The notes under the pieces were generated by a model that saw only the letters and a program-made list of their open reading frames with translations, was not told the DNA's origin and did no database searches. The translations under genes and the position numbers were made by a program. 64,000 bases of DNA from Streptomyces diacarni. Its GTDB lineage: Bacteria; Actinomycetota; Actinomycetes; Streptomycetales; Streptomycetaceae. Of this stretch, positions 48,774-57,208 are shown in pieces. The stretch covers positions 61,554 to 125,553 of the forward strand of contig NZ_QOIN01000053.1 in NCBI RefSeq assembly GCF_003323715.1, written 5' to 3'. Position 1 is the stretch's first letter. Each line of letters starts with the position of its first letter.

Positions 48774-50063
48774 GTGCGCAGACGTTCTCTCTTCGCTGCC
48801 GCCGCGACGACGTTCGGTACGACGGCGTTCGCGGCAGGCTGCGGCAGTCCCCCGAAACCGACCACCGCCTCGTCCAAGGGCGGCGCCGAACGCGGTCGGA
48901 TCACCTACGGCGTCTGGGACGTGTACCAGATGCCGGCCATGGAGAAGGCCGCAAGGGAGTTCGAGCGGACCAGACCGGGCGTGAGCGTGGACGTGCAGCT
49001 CACCCCGAACGCCACGTACTGGACGAAGCTGCGCACGGCCTGCTCGGGCGGCTCGGCACCGGACGTGTTCTGGATGAACGGGCCCAACTTCGGCCTGTAC
49101 GCCGACAACGGGCAGCTGCTCCCGCTGGAGACGGAGGGCCCCGAGGCGATCCTCGACCCGGCCGACTTCCCGCCCGACCTGGCGAAGCTCTACCGCTGGA
49201 AGGGCACCCAGTACGGGGCGCCGAAGGACTTCGACACGGTCGCGCTCTGGTTCAACAAGGAGCTGTTCGACCGGGCGGGCGTGGACCACCCGGACGACTC
49301 GTGGACGTGGCAGGACCTGATCACCAGCGCCCAGCGGCTGACGGACAGGCGCCGCGGGGTCTACGGCGTGGGCGCCCCGGTGCGCGCCCAGGAGAACTAC
49401 TACAACTCCATACCGCAGGCCGGCGGCTGGGTGCTCTCGAAGGACCGCACCGAGTCCGGGTACGCGGACCCGCAGACACTCGACGGGCTCCAGCTGTGGA
49501 TCGACATGATCCACCGCTACCGCGCCTCGCCCACCCTCCAGCAGCTCACCGACACCGACGCCACGCAGATGTTCCAGGCGGGCAAGCTCGCCATGACGTA
49601 CGAGTGCTCGTACAACGCGGCCGTCTTCTGGGCCGACCCGGCGCTGCGCGGCAAGGTGGACGTGGCCCCGCTGCCGCGCGGCAAGCGCCGGGCCAGCGTC
49701 ATCCACGGCCTGGCCAACGTCGTCTATGCCAGGACGCCGCACCCGAAGCTCGCCCGGGACTTCGTGCGCTTCCTCTCCTCCAGGCGCGGTGCGCTCCTCC
49801 AGGCCAAGGGCACGGCCATCCCCGCACGGAACGGCACCCAGCAGCCGTGGGTCGACTCCATGCCGAAGTTCGACCTGAAGGTCCACCTGGACGCCGTGGA
49901 CTACGCGGTGCCGTATCCGATCTCCACCAACACCGCCGCCTGGTCGCACAAGGAGCTGCAGCTGCTGTCCCGGGCGTGGAGCGGGGACGAGAGCCTGGCC
50001 GACGTGTCGCGTTCCCTCACCAAGGCGATGAACCAGTTGCTCGCCCAGGAGGGGAAGGCATGA
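48774..50063 (+). CDS. ABC sugar transporter substrate-binding lipoprotein
   Basis: 429 residues from GTG 48774 with an AGGAAGG site. The start RRRSLFAAAATTFGTTAFAAGCGS combines a twin-arginine-like motif with a lipobox ending at Cys. The mature protein shows ITYGVWDVYQMPAMEKAAREFERTRPGVSVDVQ, APDVFWMNGPNFGLYADNGQL, KGTQYGAPKDFDTVALWFNKELFDRAGV and MFQAGKLAMTYECSYNAAVF, the pattern of family 1 extracellular sugar-binding proteins. The substrate is unknown. A CGAAACGAG sequence just upstream (around 48702) could be a LacI-type half operator. The stop overlaps the next gene as ATGA. Confidence 0.92.
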   Translation: MRRRSLFAAAATTFGTTAFAAGCGSPPKPTTASSKGGAERGRITYGVWDVYQMPAMEKAAREFERTRPGVSVDVQLTPNATYWTKLRTACSGGSAPDVFWMNGPNFGLYADNGQLLPLETEGPEAILDPADFPPDLAKLYRWKGTQYGAPKDFDTVALWFNKELFDRAGVDHPDDSWTWQDLITSAQRLTDRRRGVYGVGAPVRAQENYYNSIPQAGGWVLSKDRTESGYADPQTLDGLQLWIDMIHRYRASPTLQQLTDTDATQMFQAGKLAMTYECSYNAAVFWADPALRGKVDVAPLPRGKRRASVIHGLANVVYARTPHPKLARDFVRFLSSRRGALLQAKGTAIPARNGTQQPWVDSMPKFDLKVHLDAVDYAVPYPISTNTAAWSHKELQLLSRAWSGDESLADVSRSLTKAMNQLLAQEGKA

Positions 50064-51067
50064 GCGTCGACGTCGAGGCCACCGCGGCGGCGAAGCCGGC
50101 GTCGCCGCCTCCGTCCGAGGGGGCTGCCCGCTCCGCGTCCAGCCAGCGTGCGCTGCGCAAGAGGGAGCGCCGTTTCCTGCACCGCGACAAGTGGTGGGGC
50201 TACGCGCTGATCGCCCCCGCGGGTCTCGGTCTGGCGGTGTTCTACCTGTGGCCCGTGCTGCAGACCCTGTACTTCAGCTTCACCGAGTGGGGCCCCTTCG
50301 GCGGCACCTCGTGGATCGGGCTGGAGAACTACCGCACGATGCTGCACGACCCCGAGGTGTGGCAGTCGCTGGGCAACAGCCTGATCTACACGGTGCTGGT
50401 GCTGCTGGGCATCCCCGTCTCGATGGTGCTGGCCGTGCTGCTGAACCTGAAGGGCATGCGCGGCACCGGGTTCTACCGGACGCTGTACTTCCTGCCGGTC
50501 GTCACGATGCCGGCCGCTGTCGCGGTGGTGTGGCGCTGGCTCTACAACGGCGACGTCGGCATCCTCAACCAGGCGCTCGACGCGATCGGCGTCGACGGCA
50601 CCTACTGGGTCTCCGACCCGGGCGTGGTGCGCTTCGCCGTCGCCGCCGTCGGCGTGTGGATGACCGTCGGATACAACATGATCCTGCTGCTGGCGGGGTT
50701 GCAGGGCATCCCGCAGGACTACTACGAGGCCGCCTCCCTGGACGGGGCGGGGCGCGTGCGCCAGTTCTTCTCCGTCACCCTGCCGCTGCTGAGTCCGACG
50801 CTGTTCTTCACCACCGTGCTGTCGGTGATCCAGTCGCTCCAGGTGTTCGACCTGATCTACATGATCCTGGGCGCCAACACGTCCGTCGGCGTCACGAACC
50901 CGGCCTACAGCGAGGGCCAGACCATCGTGATGCTGTTCTTCCAGAAGTCCTTCTACGACAACCAGCGCGCGTACGGAGCAGCCATCGTCTGTGTGCTGTT
51001 CGTCCTGATCATGGCGCTGACCGCCCTCCAGTTCCGGTTGCAGAAGAGGTGGGTCCACTATGACTGA
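50060..51067 (+). CDS. ABC sugar transporter permease (MalF type)
   Basis: 335 residues. Six membrane segments are visible (e.g. WWGYALIAPAGLGLAVFYLWPVLQTLYF, LIYTVLVLLGIPVSMVLAVLL, VAAVGVWMTVGYNMILLLAGL). The EAA loop that meets the ATPase reads YYEAASLDGAGRVRQFFSVTLPLLSPT. The N-terminus is long and basic. The start overlaps the binding-protein stop by four bases and the end overlaps the next permease by eight, so the three genes are translationally coupled. Confidence 0.94.
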   Translation: MSVDVEATAAAKPASPPPSEGAARSASSQRALRKRERRFLHRDKWWGYALIAPAGLGLAVFYLWPVLQTLYFSFTEWGPFGGTSWIGLENYRTMLHDPEVWQSLGNSLIYTVLVLLGIPVSMVLAVLLNLKGMRGTGFYRTLYFLPVVTMPAAVAVVWRWLYNGDVGILNQALDAIGVDGTYWVSDPGVVRFAVAAVGVWMTVGYNMILLLAGLQGIPQDYYEAASLDGAGRVRQFFSVTLPLLSPTLFFTTVLSVIQSLQVFDLIYMILGANTSVGVTNPAYSEGQTIVMLFFQKSFYDNQRAYGAAIVCVLFVLIMALTALQFRLQKRWVHYD

Positions 51068-51965
51068 GACGAGCGTGGCAGCCCCGCGCCGCACGCGCCC
51101 CGAGGGCGGCCGACCGCCCGCCGCGGCCCGCCGCGCGGCCCGCAGGAACCGCGAGGGGCGGCTGTGGCCGGCGCACGTGCTGCTGTCCCTGGGCGCGGTC
51201 GTGACGGTCTTCCCGCTGCTGTGGCAGGTGCTGACCTCCTTCAAGTCGTTCGGCGAGTCGACCAGGGTGCCGCCGACGTTCCTGCCGGAGCACTGGGACT
51301 GGTCGAACTACGCGACGGTCTTCTCCTCGATACCGTTCACCGACCAGCTGCTGAACACCGTGCTGATGACGCTGCTGCGCACCGTCGCGCAGCTGCTGCT
51401 GTGCTCGATGGCGGCGTACGCGTTCGCGCGCATCGCCTTCCCCGGGCGCGGAGCGCTCTTCCTGGGGTTCCTGGCGGTGCTGATGGTGCCCAGCCAGCTG
51501 TTCCTGCTGCCGCAGTACCAGATCATGCAGGACCTCGGCTGGCTCAACTCCCTGCAGGCGCTGGTGGTCCCCGGCATGTTCAGCGCCTTCGGTACATTCC
51601 TGCTGCGCCAGTTCTTCCTCGGGCTGCCCACCGAGCTGGAGGAGGCGGCGAGGCTGGACGGGGCCAACCCGTTCACCGTCTTCTGGCGGATCGCCCTGCC
51701 GCTGGCCCGCCCCGGGCTGCTGGCCCTGGGCATCCTCACCTTCCTGTGGTCGTGGAACGATCTGATGTGGCCGCTGGTCGTCAACACCGACCCGTCCCAG
51801 ATGCCGCTGTCGGCCGGTCTCGCCACCCTCCAGGGCGCGCACCTGACGGAGTACCCGGTGCTGATGGCCGGCTCCGTCCTGGCCACACTGCCGGTGATCG
51901 TCGTCTTCGTGGCGATGCAGCGGCACTTCATCCAGGGCATCGCCTTCTCCGGCATGAAGGGCTGA
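51060..51965 (+). CDS. ABC sugar transporter permease (MalG type)
   Basis: 301 residues. Six membrane segments and the EAA loop LEEAARLDGANPFTVFWRIALPLARPGL are present, with VFPLLWQVLTSFKS near the start and IQGIAFSGMKG at the end, typical of MalG-type subunits. No ATPase gene follows. Streptomyces sugar importers of this kind usually share the MsiK ATPase encoded elsewhere. Confidence 0.94.
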   Translation: MTETSVAAPRRTRPEGGRPPAAARRAARRNREGRLWPAHVLLSLGAVVTVFPLLWQVLTSFKSFGESTRVPPTFLPEHWDWSNYATVFSSIPFTDQLLNTVLMTLLRTVAQLLLCSMAAYAFARIAFPGRGALFLGFLAVLMVPSQLFLLPQYQIMQDLGWLNSLQALVVPGMFSAFGTFLLRQFFLGLPTELEEAARLDGANPFTVFWRIALPLARPGLLALGILTFLWSWNDLMWPLVVNTDPSQMPLSAGLATLQGAHLTEYPVLMAGSVLATLPVIVVFVAMQRHFIQGIAFSGMKG

Positions 51966-51970
51966 CCACC

Positions 51971-52056
51971 ACGTGACCGGAACAGCTGGATATGACGTGA
52001 CCGGAACGGCTGACAACGACGTGACCGCAATGGCTGGAGACCACATGAGCGACACC
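51971..52056 (+). repeat. 24-bp tandem repeat running into the oxidoreductase start
   Basis: ACGTGACCG units begin at 51971, 51995 and 52019, exactly 24 bases apart, and a fourth eroded copy (ACATGAGCG at 52043) contains the ATG start codon. In frame, the units read DVTGTAGY, DVTGTADN, DVTAMAGD. Confidence 0.75.
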
Positions 52057-53292
52057 ACCCTCGCCCCGGCGCCCGGAGGCGCCGAGCGGCCCCGCACCCG
52101 GGACCTGCGCCTGGCCGTCATCGGGCTCGGGCTGCGCGCCACCCTCGCCCGTCAGGCACACCGCCCCGGCGAGGGCTCCCGCGTGGTGGCCGCCGTCGAC
52201 ACGGCTCCGGCGATGTTCCCGCGGGCCCGCGAGTGGTTCGGCGACGACGTACGGCTCTACGGCGGCCACCGCGAGCTGCTGGAGGCCGAGGAGCTGGACG
52301 CGGTCTTCGTCATCACCCCCGACCACACGCACGAGCAGCTCGCGACCGAGCTGCTGCGGGCGGGTGTCGCCGTCTTCGTGGAGAAGCCGCTGGCCATCAC
52401 CACCGAGGGCTGCGACCGGGTGCTGGAGGCGGCCAGGGAAGGCGGCGCCCGGCTGTACGTGGGCCACAACATGCGGCACATGCCCGTGGTGCGCACCATG
52501 CGCGAGCTGATCCAGCGGGGCGAGATCGGCGAGGTCAAGGCCGTCTGGTGCCGTCACTTCGTGGGGCACGGCGGCGACTTCTACTTCAAGGACTGGCACG
52601 CCGACCGCCGCAACACCACGGGCCTGCTCCTCCAGAAGGGCGCGCACGACCTGGACGTCATCCACTGGCTGGCCGGCGCCTACACCGAGCGGGTCACGGC
52701 GCTGGGCGGCCTGACGCTCTACGGCGACATCGCCGACCGCTCGGGCCAGGCACCGGGCACGGTGATGCCCGACTGGTACGACCCGGAGAACAACTGGCCG
52801 CCGCTGGCGAACACGGGGCTCAACCCGGTCGTGGACGTGGAGGACCTGTCGATGGTGGTGATGCGGCTCCAGGGCGGCGTCCACGCCAGCTACCAGCAGT
52901 GCCACTACACGCCCGACTACTGGCGCAACTACACCGTCATCGGCACCGAGGGCCGGCTGGAGAACTTCGGCGACCACGGGGAGAGCGCCGAGGTGCGGGT
53001 GTGGAACCGGCGCAGCCGGGAGGGCTACCGCGCCGAGGCCGATCTCGTGGTCCCCATGCCCTCCCGCGGTGACGAGGAGGGCGGGCACGGCGGCTCCGAT
53101 CCGCTGCTGGTGGCGGAGTTCCTGCGGTTCGTGAGCGAGGGCGGCGCCACCGACACCAGCCCCGTCGCGGCGCGTGAGGCCGTGGCGGCCGGGGTCGCTG
53201 CCACCGAGTCGCTGCGGGACGGGGGCACGCCGGTGACGGTCTCCCGTCTCGCTCCCGAGCTGGCGCGGTGGTTCGCGGACGGACAGGGCTGA
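52045..53292 (+). CDS. Gfo/Idh/MocA-family oxidoreductase
   Basis: 415 residues from ATG 52045 with a GGAG site. The Rossmann start RLAVIGLGLRATLARQA is followed by AVDTAPAMFPRAREWF, DAVFVITPDHTHEQLATELLRAGVAVFVEKPLAITTE with the EKP nucleotide-binding motif, and LYVGHNMRHMPVVRTMRELI. The C-terminal substrate domain has GGDFYFKDWHADRRNTTGLLLQKGAHDLDVIHWLAGAY with the catalytic-type Asp-His pair. It probably oxidises a sugar or sugar derivative imported by the adjacent ABC system. An upstream ATG (52030) in the repeat region is less likely. Confidence 0.92.
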   Translation: MSDTTLAPAPGGAERPRTRDLRLAVIGLGLRATLARQAHRPGEGSRVVAAVDTAPAMFPRAREWFGDDVRLYGGHRELLEAEELDAVFVITPDHTHEQLATELLRAGVAVFVEKPLAITTEGCDRVLEAAREGGARLYVGHNMRHMPVVRTMRELIQRGEIGEVKAVWCRHFVGHGGDFYFKDWHADRRNTTGLLLQKGAHDLDVIHWLAGAYTERVTALGGLTLYGDIADRSGQAPGTVMPDWYDPENNWPPLANTGLNPVVDVEDLSMVVMRLQGGVHASYQQCHYTPDYWRNYTVIGTEGRLENFGDHGESAEVRVWNRRSREGYRAEADLVVPMPSRGDEEGGHGGSDPLLVAEFLRFVSEGGATDTSPVAAREAVAAGVAATESLRDGGTPVTVSRLAPELARWFADGQG

Positions 53293-53403
53293 CACCCTCC
53301 CCGCCCTCCGTCCCCCGGTCCCCGTCCCCCGGGCTCCCGGCCCCGCCTCTGACCCCCGCCTCCCGACCCTCCGGTGGCCGTCTTGCCGCGGCGCCCGCTG
53401 GCT

Positions 53404-53417
53404 GCATAGGATTATGC
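53404..53417 (+). promoter_or_regulatory. GCATA-GGAT-TATGC palindrome at the rpiR promoter
   Basis: The inverted repeat overlaps a TAGGAT -10 box (53407-53412). Binding here would block transcription, so autoregulation by the downstream RpiR protein is plausible. Transcription from this box would begin near 53419, downstream of ATG 53414, which helps exclude that start. Confidence 0.5.
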
Positions 53418-53449
53418 ACGGGAGGAGCGGGCTGAATGCGAGGTGTGGG

Positions 53450-54301
53450 ATGGGCGGCGCGAGCGCGCGGTTGCTGAAACTGTTCGACGGACACCGGCTG
53501 ACCCCGACCCAGCGCCGCATCGCCCACTGCATGGTCCGCAGGGCGGGGGACGCGCCTTTCCTCTCCAGCGTCGAGCTGGCCGAACTGGCCGGGGTCAGCC
53601 AGCCGTCCGTCACCCGGTTCGCCGTGGCGCTCGGCTTCGACGGCTACCCGGCACTCCGCCGCCACCTGCGCGAGAGCGAACCGCAGGAGGGGACGGAGCC
53701 CACCGCGGCAGGCGAGGATCCCGGCGGGCTCAACGAGTACCAGCAGGCGGTCCACGCCGAGATCGAGAACCTGCGGCACCTGGCCGCGCTGCTGGAGGAC
53801 CCGGCGCCCGTCGAACGCGCGGGCAGGCTGCTGGCCGCCTCCCGCCCGCTGCCCGTCCTCGGACTGCGGGCCGCGGCGGCCCAGGCCGGCGGCTTCGCCT
53901 ACTTCGCCGCCAAGGTCCACCCCGAGGTGCGGCTGCTCACCGAGGGCGGCTCGATGCTCGTCGACCGGATCGACGGCTGCGTGCGCGCGGGCGCGAGCGT
54001 GCTGATGTGCTTCGCGCTGCCCCGCCATCCACGCGAGACGGTCGAGGCGCTGGAGCGGGCCAGGGAGGCGGGGCTGGCCGTGATCACCGTCGCGGACAGC
54101 GCCTTCGCGCCCGTCGCCCGCCCCGGCGACCTGCTGCTGCCCGCGGCCGTCGGCACCGGCCTCGCCTTCGACACGGCCTGCGCCCCCATGCTGTTGGGCC
54201 GCGTCCTGCTCGAAGCGATGTGCGACGGTCTGCCCGAGGCACAGGCCCGTCTGGAGGAGTTCGACGCGCGGGCGAGCGAACGGGGCCTGTTCGCGGAGTG
54301 A
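53450..54301 (+). CDS. RpiR-family (HTH plus SIS domain) regulator
   Basis: 283 residues from ATG 53450 (GAGGTGTGGG upstream). The N-terminal helix-turn-helix (about residues 10-80) reads LTPTQRRIAHCMVRRAGDAPFLSSVELAELAGVSQPSVTRFAVALGFDGYPALRRHLRE, the HTH_6/RpiR pattern. The C-terminal SIS phosphosugar-binding domain shows VLGLRAAAAQAGGFAYFAAKVHPEVRLL, GASVLMCFALPRHPRETVEAL and VITVADSAFAPVARPGDLLLP. Such regulators sense phosphorylated sugars, so it probably controls the importer/oxidoreductase genes just upstream. Confidence 0.88.
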   Translation: MGGASARLLKLFDGHRLTPTQRRIAHCMVRRAGDAPFLSSVELAELAGVSQPSVTRFAVALGFDGYPALRRHLRESEPQEGTEPTAAGEDPGGLNEYQQAVHAEIENLRHLAALLEDPAPVERAGRLLAASRPLPVLGLRAAAAQAGGFAYFAAKVHPEVRLLTEGGSMLVDRIDGCVRAGASVLMCFALPRHPRETVEALERAREAGLAVITVADSAFAPVARPGDLLLPAAVGTGLAFDTACAPMLLGRVLLEAMCDGLPEAQARLEEFDARASERGLFAE

Positions 54302-54364
54302 GCGCAAAGGGGCCGCCAGGGTGGCAGCCCGACGGAGTGCGTCCACCTGCCCTGACCCGCTCGG

Positions 54365-55054
54365 CTACCCGCGGCCGGGAACCGGTGCGGGGGCGCGCGC
54401 GAGCGGTGCCCGGCCCAGGAAGGCCAGCAGCCGGTCGGCGCTCGGCGCGTCGTCGGGCAGGGGCAGGCGGGGCCCGAACAGGGGATGCCGGGTGCCGTCG
54501 TGCGGGACCAGGTGGCGGGCCACCGGCAGCAGGCGGGCCGCCAGGGGCCCTGGCACGGCACGCTCGGGGTGCCCGGTGGACCAGGCGATGTCCCAGCCGT
54601 GCACGGCGAGTTCGACCGCGCCGGTCAGGGCGAGTGCCGTCGCCGTCAAGGGCGCGTCGGCCACCGCGACGATGCGGACGCCGGGGCGGGCGCCGGCCCA
54701 GGCGCCCAGCAGGCGCGCCGCGCGCCGCCGGAAGGCGGCCGCGGGGTCCGGGCCCGGGCGCGGGGCCGCGACCGCTGCCGGGCCCGGCTCATGGTCGTGC
54801 GGGTGGAGTGCGACGGCGCCCTCGGTGATGCCTTCGTGCAGTGCTGCCAGCGAGTCGTCCACATGGGACAGCAGGGCGCCCAGATTCCATGCGGCGCAGG
54901 GGGTGGGGCGCCCGAGCAGCGCGGGGGTGACGCACTGGGCGGCCCCCAGCGCGTACCCGACCGCGCGGCGCAGCAGTTCGGTTGCCTGTTCGGCGGTGTC
55001 CCCGAGGCGCGCGTCCTCGGTGCCGGATCCGTTGTCCTCCTCCTGGCGGAACAC
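54365..55054 (-). CDS. Mycothiol-dependent maleylpyruvate isomerase-like (TIGR03086/DinB-type) protein
   Basis: 229 residues from GTG 55054. The helical DinB-like fold carries the metal-site pattern TPCAAWNLGALLSHVDDSLAALHEG (C-x-x-W-x-x-x-x-L-x-x-H) and TGAVELAVHGWDIAWSTGHPE (H-x-W-D), with the usual C-terminal half. Members use mycothiol or act in actinobacterial thiol metabolism; the reaction here is unknown. The start lies eight bases after the stop of the VOC gene, implying co-transcription and coupling. Confidence 0.82.
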   Translation of the reverse strand: MFRQEEDNGSGTEDARLGDTAEQATELLRRAVGYALGAAQCVTPALLGRPTPCAAWNLGALLSHVDDSLAALHEGITEGAVALHPHDHEPGPAAVAAPRPGPDPAAAFRRRAARLLGAWAGARPGVRIVAVADAPLTATALALTGAVELAVHGWDIAWSTGHPERAVPGPLAARLLPVARHLVPHDGTRHPLFGPRLPLPDDAPSADRLLAFLGRAPLARAPAPVPGRG

Positions 55055-55062
55055 GGCGGTGC

Positions 55063-55473
55063 TCAGGCGGGCGTGCCGTCGTCGGTGGTGTCGCAGAGCT
55101 GGACGTAGTTGCCGTCCGGGTCTTCCAGTGTGCCCAGCAGCATGTGCTCGTCGACCGTCTCGATCGGGCGGATCCAGCGCGGGTTGAGCTGCGCGTTGAG
55201 CCGCCTCTCCATGTCACGGATGCCGGTGACCTCGACGTTGACCAGTACGCGGCCCGGTTCGACGGACTTGCGGCCCACGTCGTCACGGGCCTCGAAAACG
55301 ACGTACGTGCCGCCCAGCCGCAGATGCCGTACAGGGCCCCCGTCCTCGGCGCCGTCCCACGTCAGGCCGGGGGCGAACACGTCCCGGTACCACTCCCACA
55401 GCCTCCTCGGGTCGGTGCTGCCCAGCACGATCCCGCCCACCCGGGGGCTGCCCGGTTCCGTCGTCTCGCTCAT
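55063..55473 (-). CDS. VOC (glyoxalase/bleomycin resistance) family protein
   Basis: 136 residues from ATG 55473 with a GGGAGG site. The paired beta-alpha-beta-beta-beta modules show GGIVLGSTDPRRLWEWYRDVF, LRLGGTYVVFEARDDV, RVLVNVEVTGIRDMERRL and MLLGTLEDPDGNYVQLCDT, ending with the typical metal-ligand Glu/Asp region. It could be a dioxygenase, isomerase or drug-binding protein. It forms a two-gene unit with the DinB-like gene. Confidence 0.88.
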   Translation of the reverse strand: MSETTEPGSPRVGGIVLGSTDPRRLWEWYRDVFAPGLTWDGAEDGGPVRHLRLGGTYVVFEARDDVGRKSVEPGRVLVNVEVTGIRDMERRLNAQLNPRWIRPIETVDEHMLLGTLEDPDGNYVQLCDTTDDGTPA

Positions 55474-55590
55474 GGCGTGCCGCCTCCCGCACTTCAGGTC
55501 GCCGGGCCCAGTGCACCGGTGCCGGAAAGAGGGACCGGAGGGAGGCGGAAAACTCATCGCGGAAGGCGCCGCACTCTTCTGCGAGGCCGC

Positions 55591-55651
55591 CCGTACGGGT
55601 GGCTGTCCGATCGGGTGGCTGCCGTACGGGTGGCTGCCGTACGGGTGGCGG
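55591..55651. repeat. Four degenerate 15-bp repeats
   Basis: CCGTACGGGTGGCTG units lie at 55591, 55606 (a changed copy, 16 bases), 55622 and 55637. They sit in the 287-bp gap between divergent genes. Confidence 0.7.
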
Positions 55652-55760
55652 GCGCCGCGGGGCGGCACGACGCCGGAGCGGACGGCCGGGCTGCCGGGCA
55701 CATGACTGCGATACCGTGACGGCCTCACGGAACGTGGCACGGAAGTTCGGCTGAGCCGTC

Positions 55761-56996
55761 GTGGTCCCGGACGGGATCCTGGGCAGCCCCGCACAGATCA
55801 GGACCGTCGTGGACCGATTCGCCGCTGTCCAGCAGAGGCTGCGCACCGCGCCCCCGCAGGACCTCGCCGACGTCCTCGCCGACGAGCTGCGGGCCGGGTA
55901 CGGCGCGGGGCTCGTCGAGCTCCGCATGGTCGACTACGGCATGACGTCGCTCCGCCGAGTGCACGGGCATCCGGCCGACGAGGACGCGGTGTCCGTGTAC
56001 GACAGCCCGCAGGGGCGTGCCTTCGGCGCCCAGGAGCCGTACGTCACCAGTCAGACAGGTGACGCAGTCGTCGTCCACCTCCCCCTGACGGCGCGTGGCG
56101 ACCGGCTCGGCACGCTGTCGGTGGGGTTGCCCGGCTCGCGGGACACGCGCGAGCTGCTGCCCGAGCTGCGCGAGCTGTGCGAGGTCCTCGGGCACGAGGT
56201 CCTCGTCGCCGGGCGGGACACCGACCTGTTCCTGCTGGCCCGCCGCGCCACCCGGCTCACGCTCGCGGCGGAGATGCAGTGGCAGCTGCTGCCCGGCCGC
56301 GCCTGCGTACGCCCGGAGTTCGAGGTCGGCGCCCACCTGGAGCCGGCGTACGCGATCTTCGGTGACGGGTTCGACTGGGAGGCCTCCGAGCGCTATCTGA
56401 CGCTCAGCATCACCAACGGCATGGGCGAGGGGATGGAGGCCGCGCTGCTGACCAACCTCGCCACCAACGCGCTGCGCAACGCGCGCCGCGCCGGACTGGA
56501 CCTGGCGGGGCAGGCGACGCTCGCGGACCAGGCCGTCTACGCGCAGTACCAGGGCTCCGCCTACGTCTCGGTGCTCCTGCTGCGCCTGGATCTGGCCACC
56601 GGAGCCGTCGAGGTGGTGGACGCGGGCTCGCCGCGCACCTGGCGGCTGCGCGGTGGCCGCACGGTGGACACCCTCTCCTTCGACAGCCAGCTGCCACTCG
56701 GCATGTTCGAGGACACCGTCTACACCGAGGAGCACTTCACGGCGCTGCCCGGTGACCGGCTGCTGTTCGGCAGCGACGGCGTCTACGACACCCCGGGGCG
56801 CGGGGGCGAGAAGTACGGCGACCGTTCCCTGGCCCGCGCCCTGGCCGCCCACAGGCTCCTGCCCGCGGCCCAGGTGCCCGTCGCCCTGCTGCGCGAACTC
56901 GCCGCCTACCGGGGCGAGGCGCCGCTCCAGGACGACGCCGTCCTCATGTGCGTCGACTGGCACGGCCGCGGCCAGGACGCTACGGCGCCAGGGTGA
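55761..56996 (+). CDS. SpoIIE-like PP2C phosphatase with altered metal motif
   Basis: 411 residues from GTG 55761. A GAF-like N-terminal region (residues 10-150) precedes an AEMQWQLLP linker and a SpoIIE-type domain. The first metal site is FGDGFDW (usual GGDxYD), the second is TLSITNGMGEGMEAALLTNLATNALRNARRAG, where the usual GDVxGHG acidic residue is replaced by Asn, and the later acidic sites LLFGSDGVYDT and LQDDAVLMCVDW are intact. These enzymes dephosphorylate anti-sigma antagonists; activity with the changed motif is uncertain. No anti-sigma partner is adjacent. The ribosome site is weak. Confidence 0.82.
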   Translation: MVPDGILGSPAQIRTVVDRFAAVQQRLRTAPPQDLADVLADELRAGYGAGLVELRMVDYGMTSLRRVHGHPADEDAVSVYDSPQGRAFGAQEPYVTSQTGDAVVVHLPLTARGDRLGTLSVGLPGSRDTRELLPELRELCEVLGHEVLVAGRDTDLFLLARRATRLTLAAEMQWQLLPGRACVRPEFEVGAHLEPAYAIFGDGFDWEASERYLTLSITNGMGEGMEAALLTNLATNALRNARRAGLDLAGQATLADQAVYAQYQGSAYVSVLLLRLDLATGAVEVVDAGSPRTWRLRGGRTVDTLSFDSQLPLGMFEDTVYTEEHFTALPGDRLLFGSDGVYDTPGRGGEKYGDRSLARALAAHRLLPAAQVPVALLRELAAYRGEAPLQDDAVLMCVDWHGRGQDATAPG

Positions 56997-57069
56997 GGCG
57001 CCGCGCCCGCGCGCACCCCGCGCAGCACCCGCCCTCCTGACCGGTTGAGCACAGGCATCACAGGCCCTT

Positions 57070-57106
57070 CCCCTCTCGGACATCCGACGAGAGCGCCCGA
57101 GAGGGG
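57070..57106. terminator. Hairpin between convergent genes
   Basis: CCCCTCTCGG (57070-57079) and CCGAGAGGGG (57097-57106) form a perfect 10-bp stem with a 17-base loop, downstream of the phosphatase gene. Confidence 0.6.
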
Positions 57107-57180
57107 TGCGACGGTGTAAAGGGTGTGCGCTCCCGCCGGTTCTGGGCTCCTGGTGCGGAGAGAGGTCCTGTCTCTCCGGT

Positions 57181-57202
57181 GCCGTCCGGGCGGCCGGACG
57201 GC
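57181..57202 (-). terminator. Hairpin after the DJ-1/PfpI gene
   Basis: GCCGTCCGG and CCGGACGGC pair perfectly with a GCGG loop, seven bases beyond the DJ-1/PfpI stop codon on the minus strand. Confidence 0.6.
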
Positions 57203-57208
57203 GAGTGC

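Noticed and set aside
53414..53449. ATG 53414 as the start of the RpiR gene
   Set aside because: It lies inside the palindrome and upstream of the transcription start predicted from the TAGGAT box, and it has no ribosome site.
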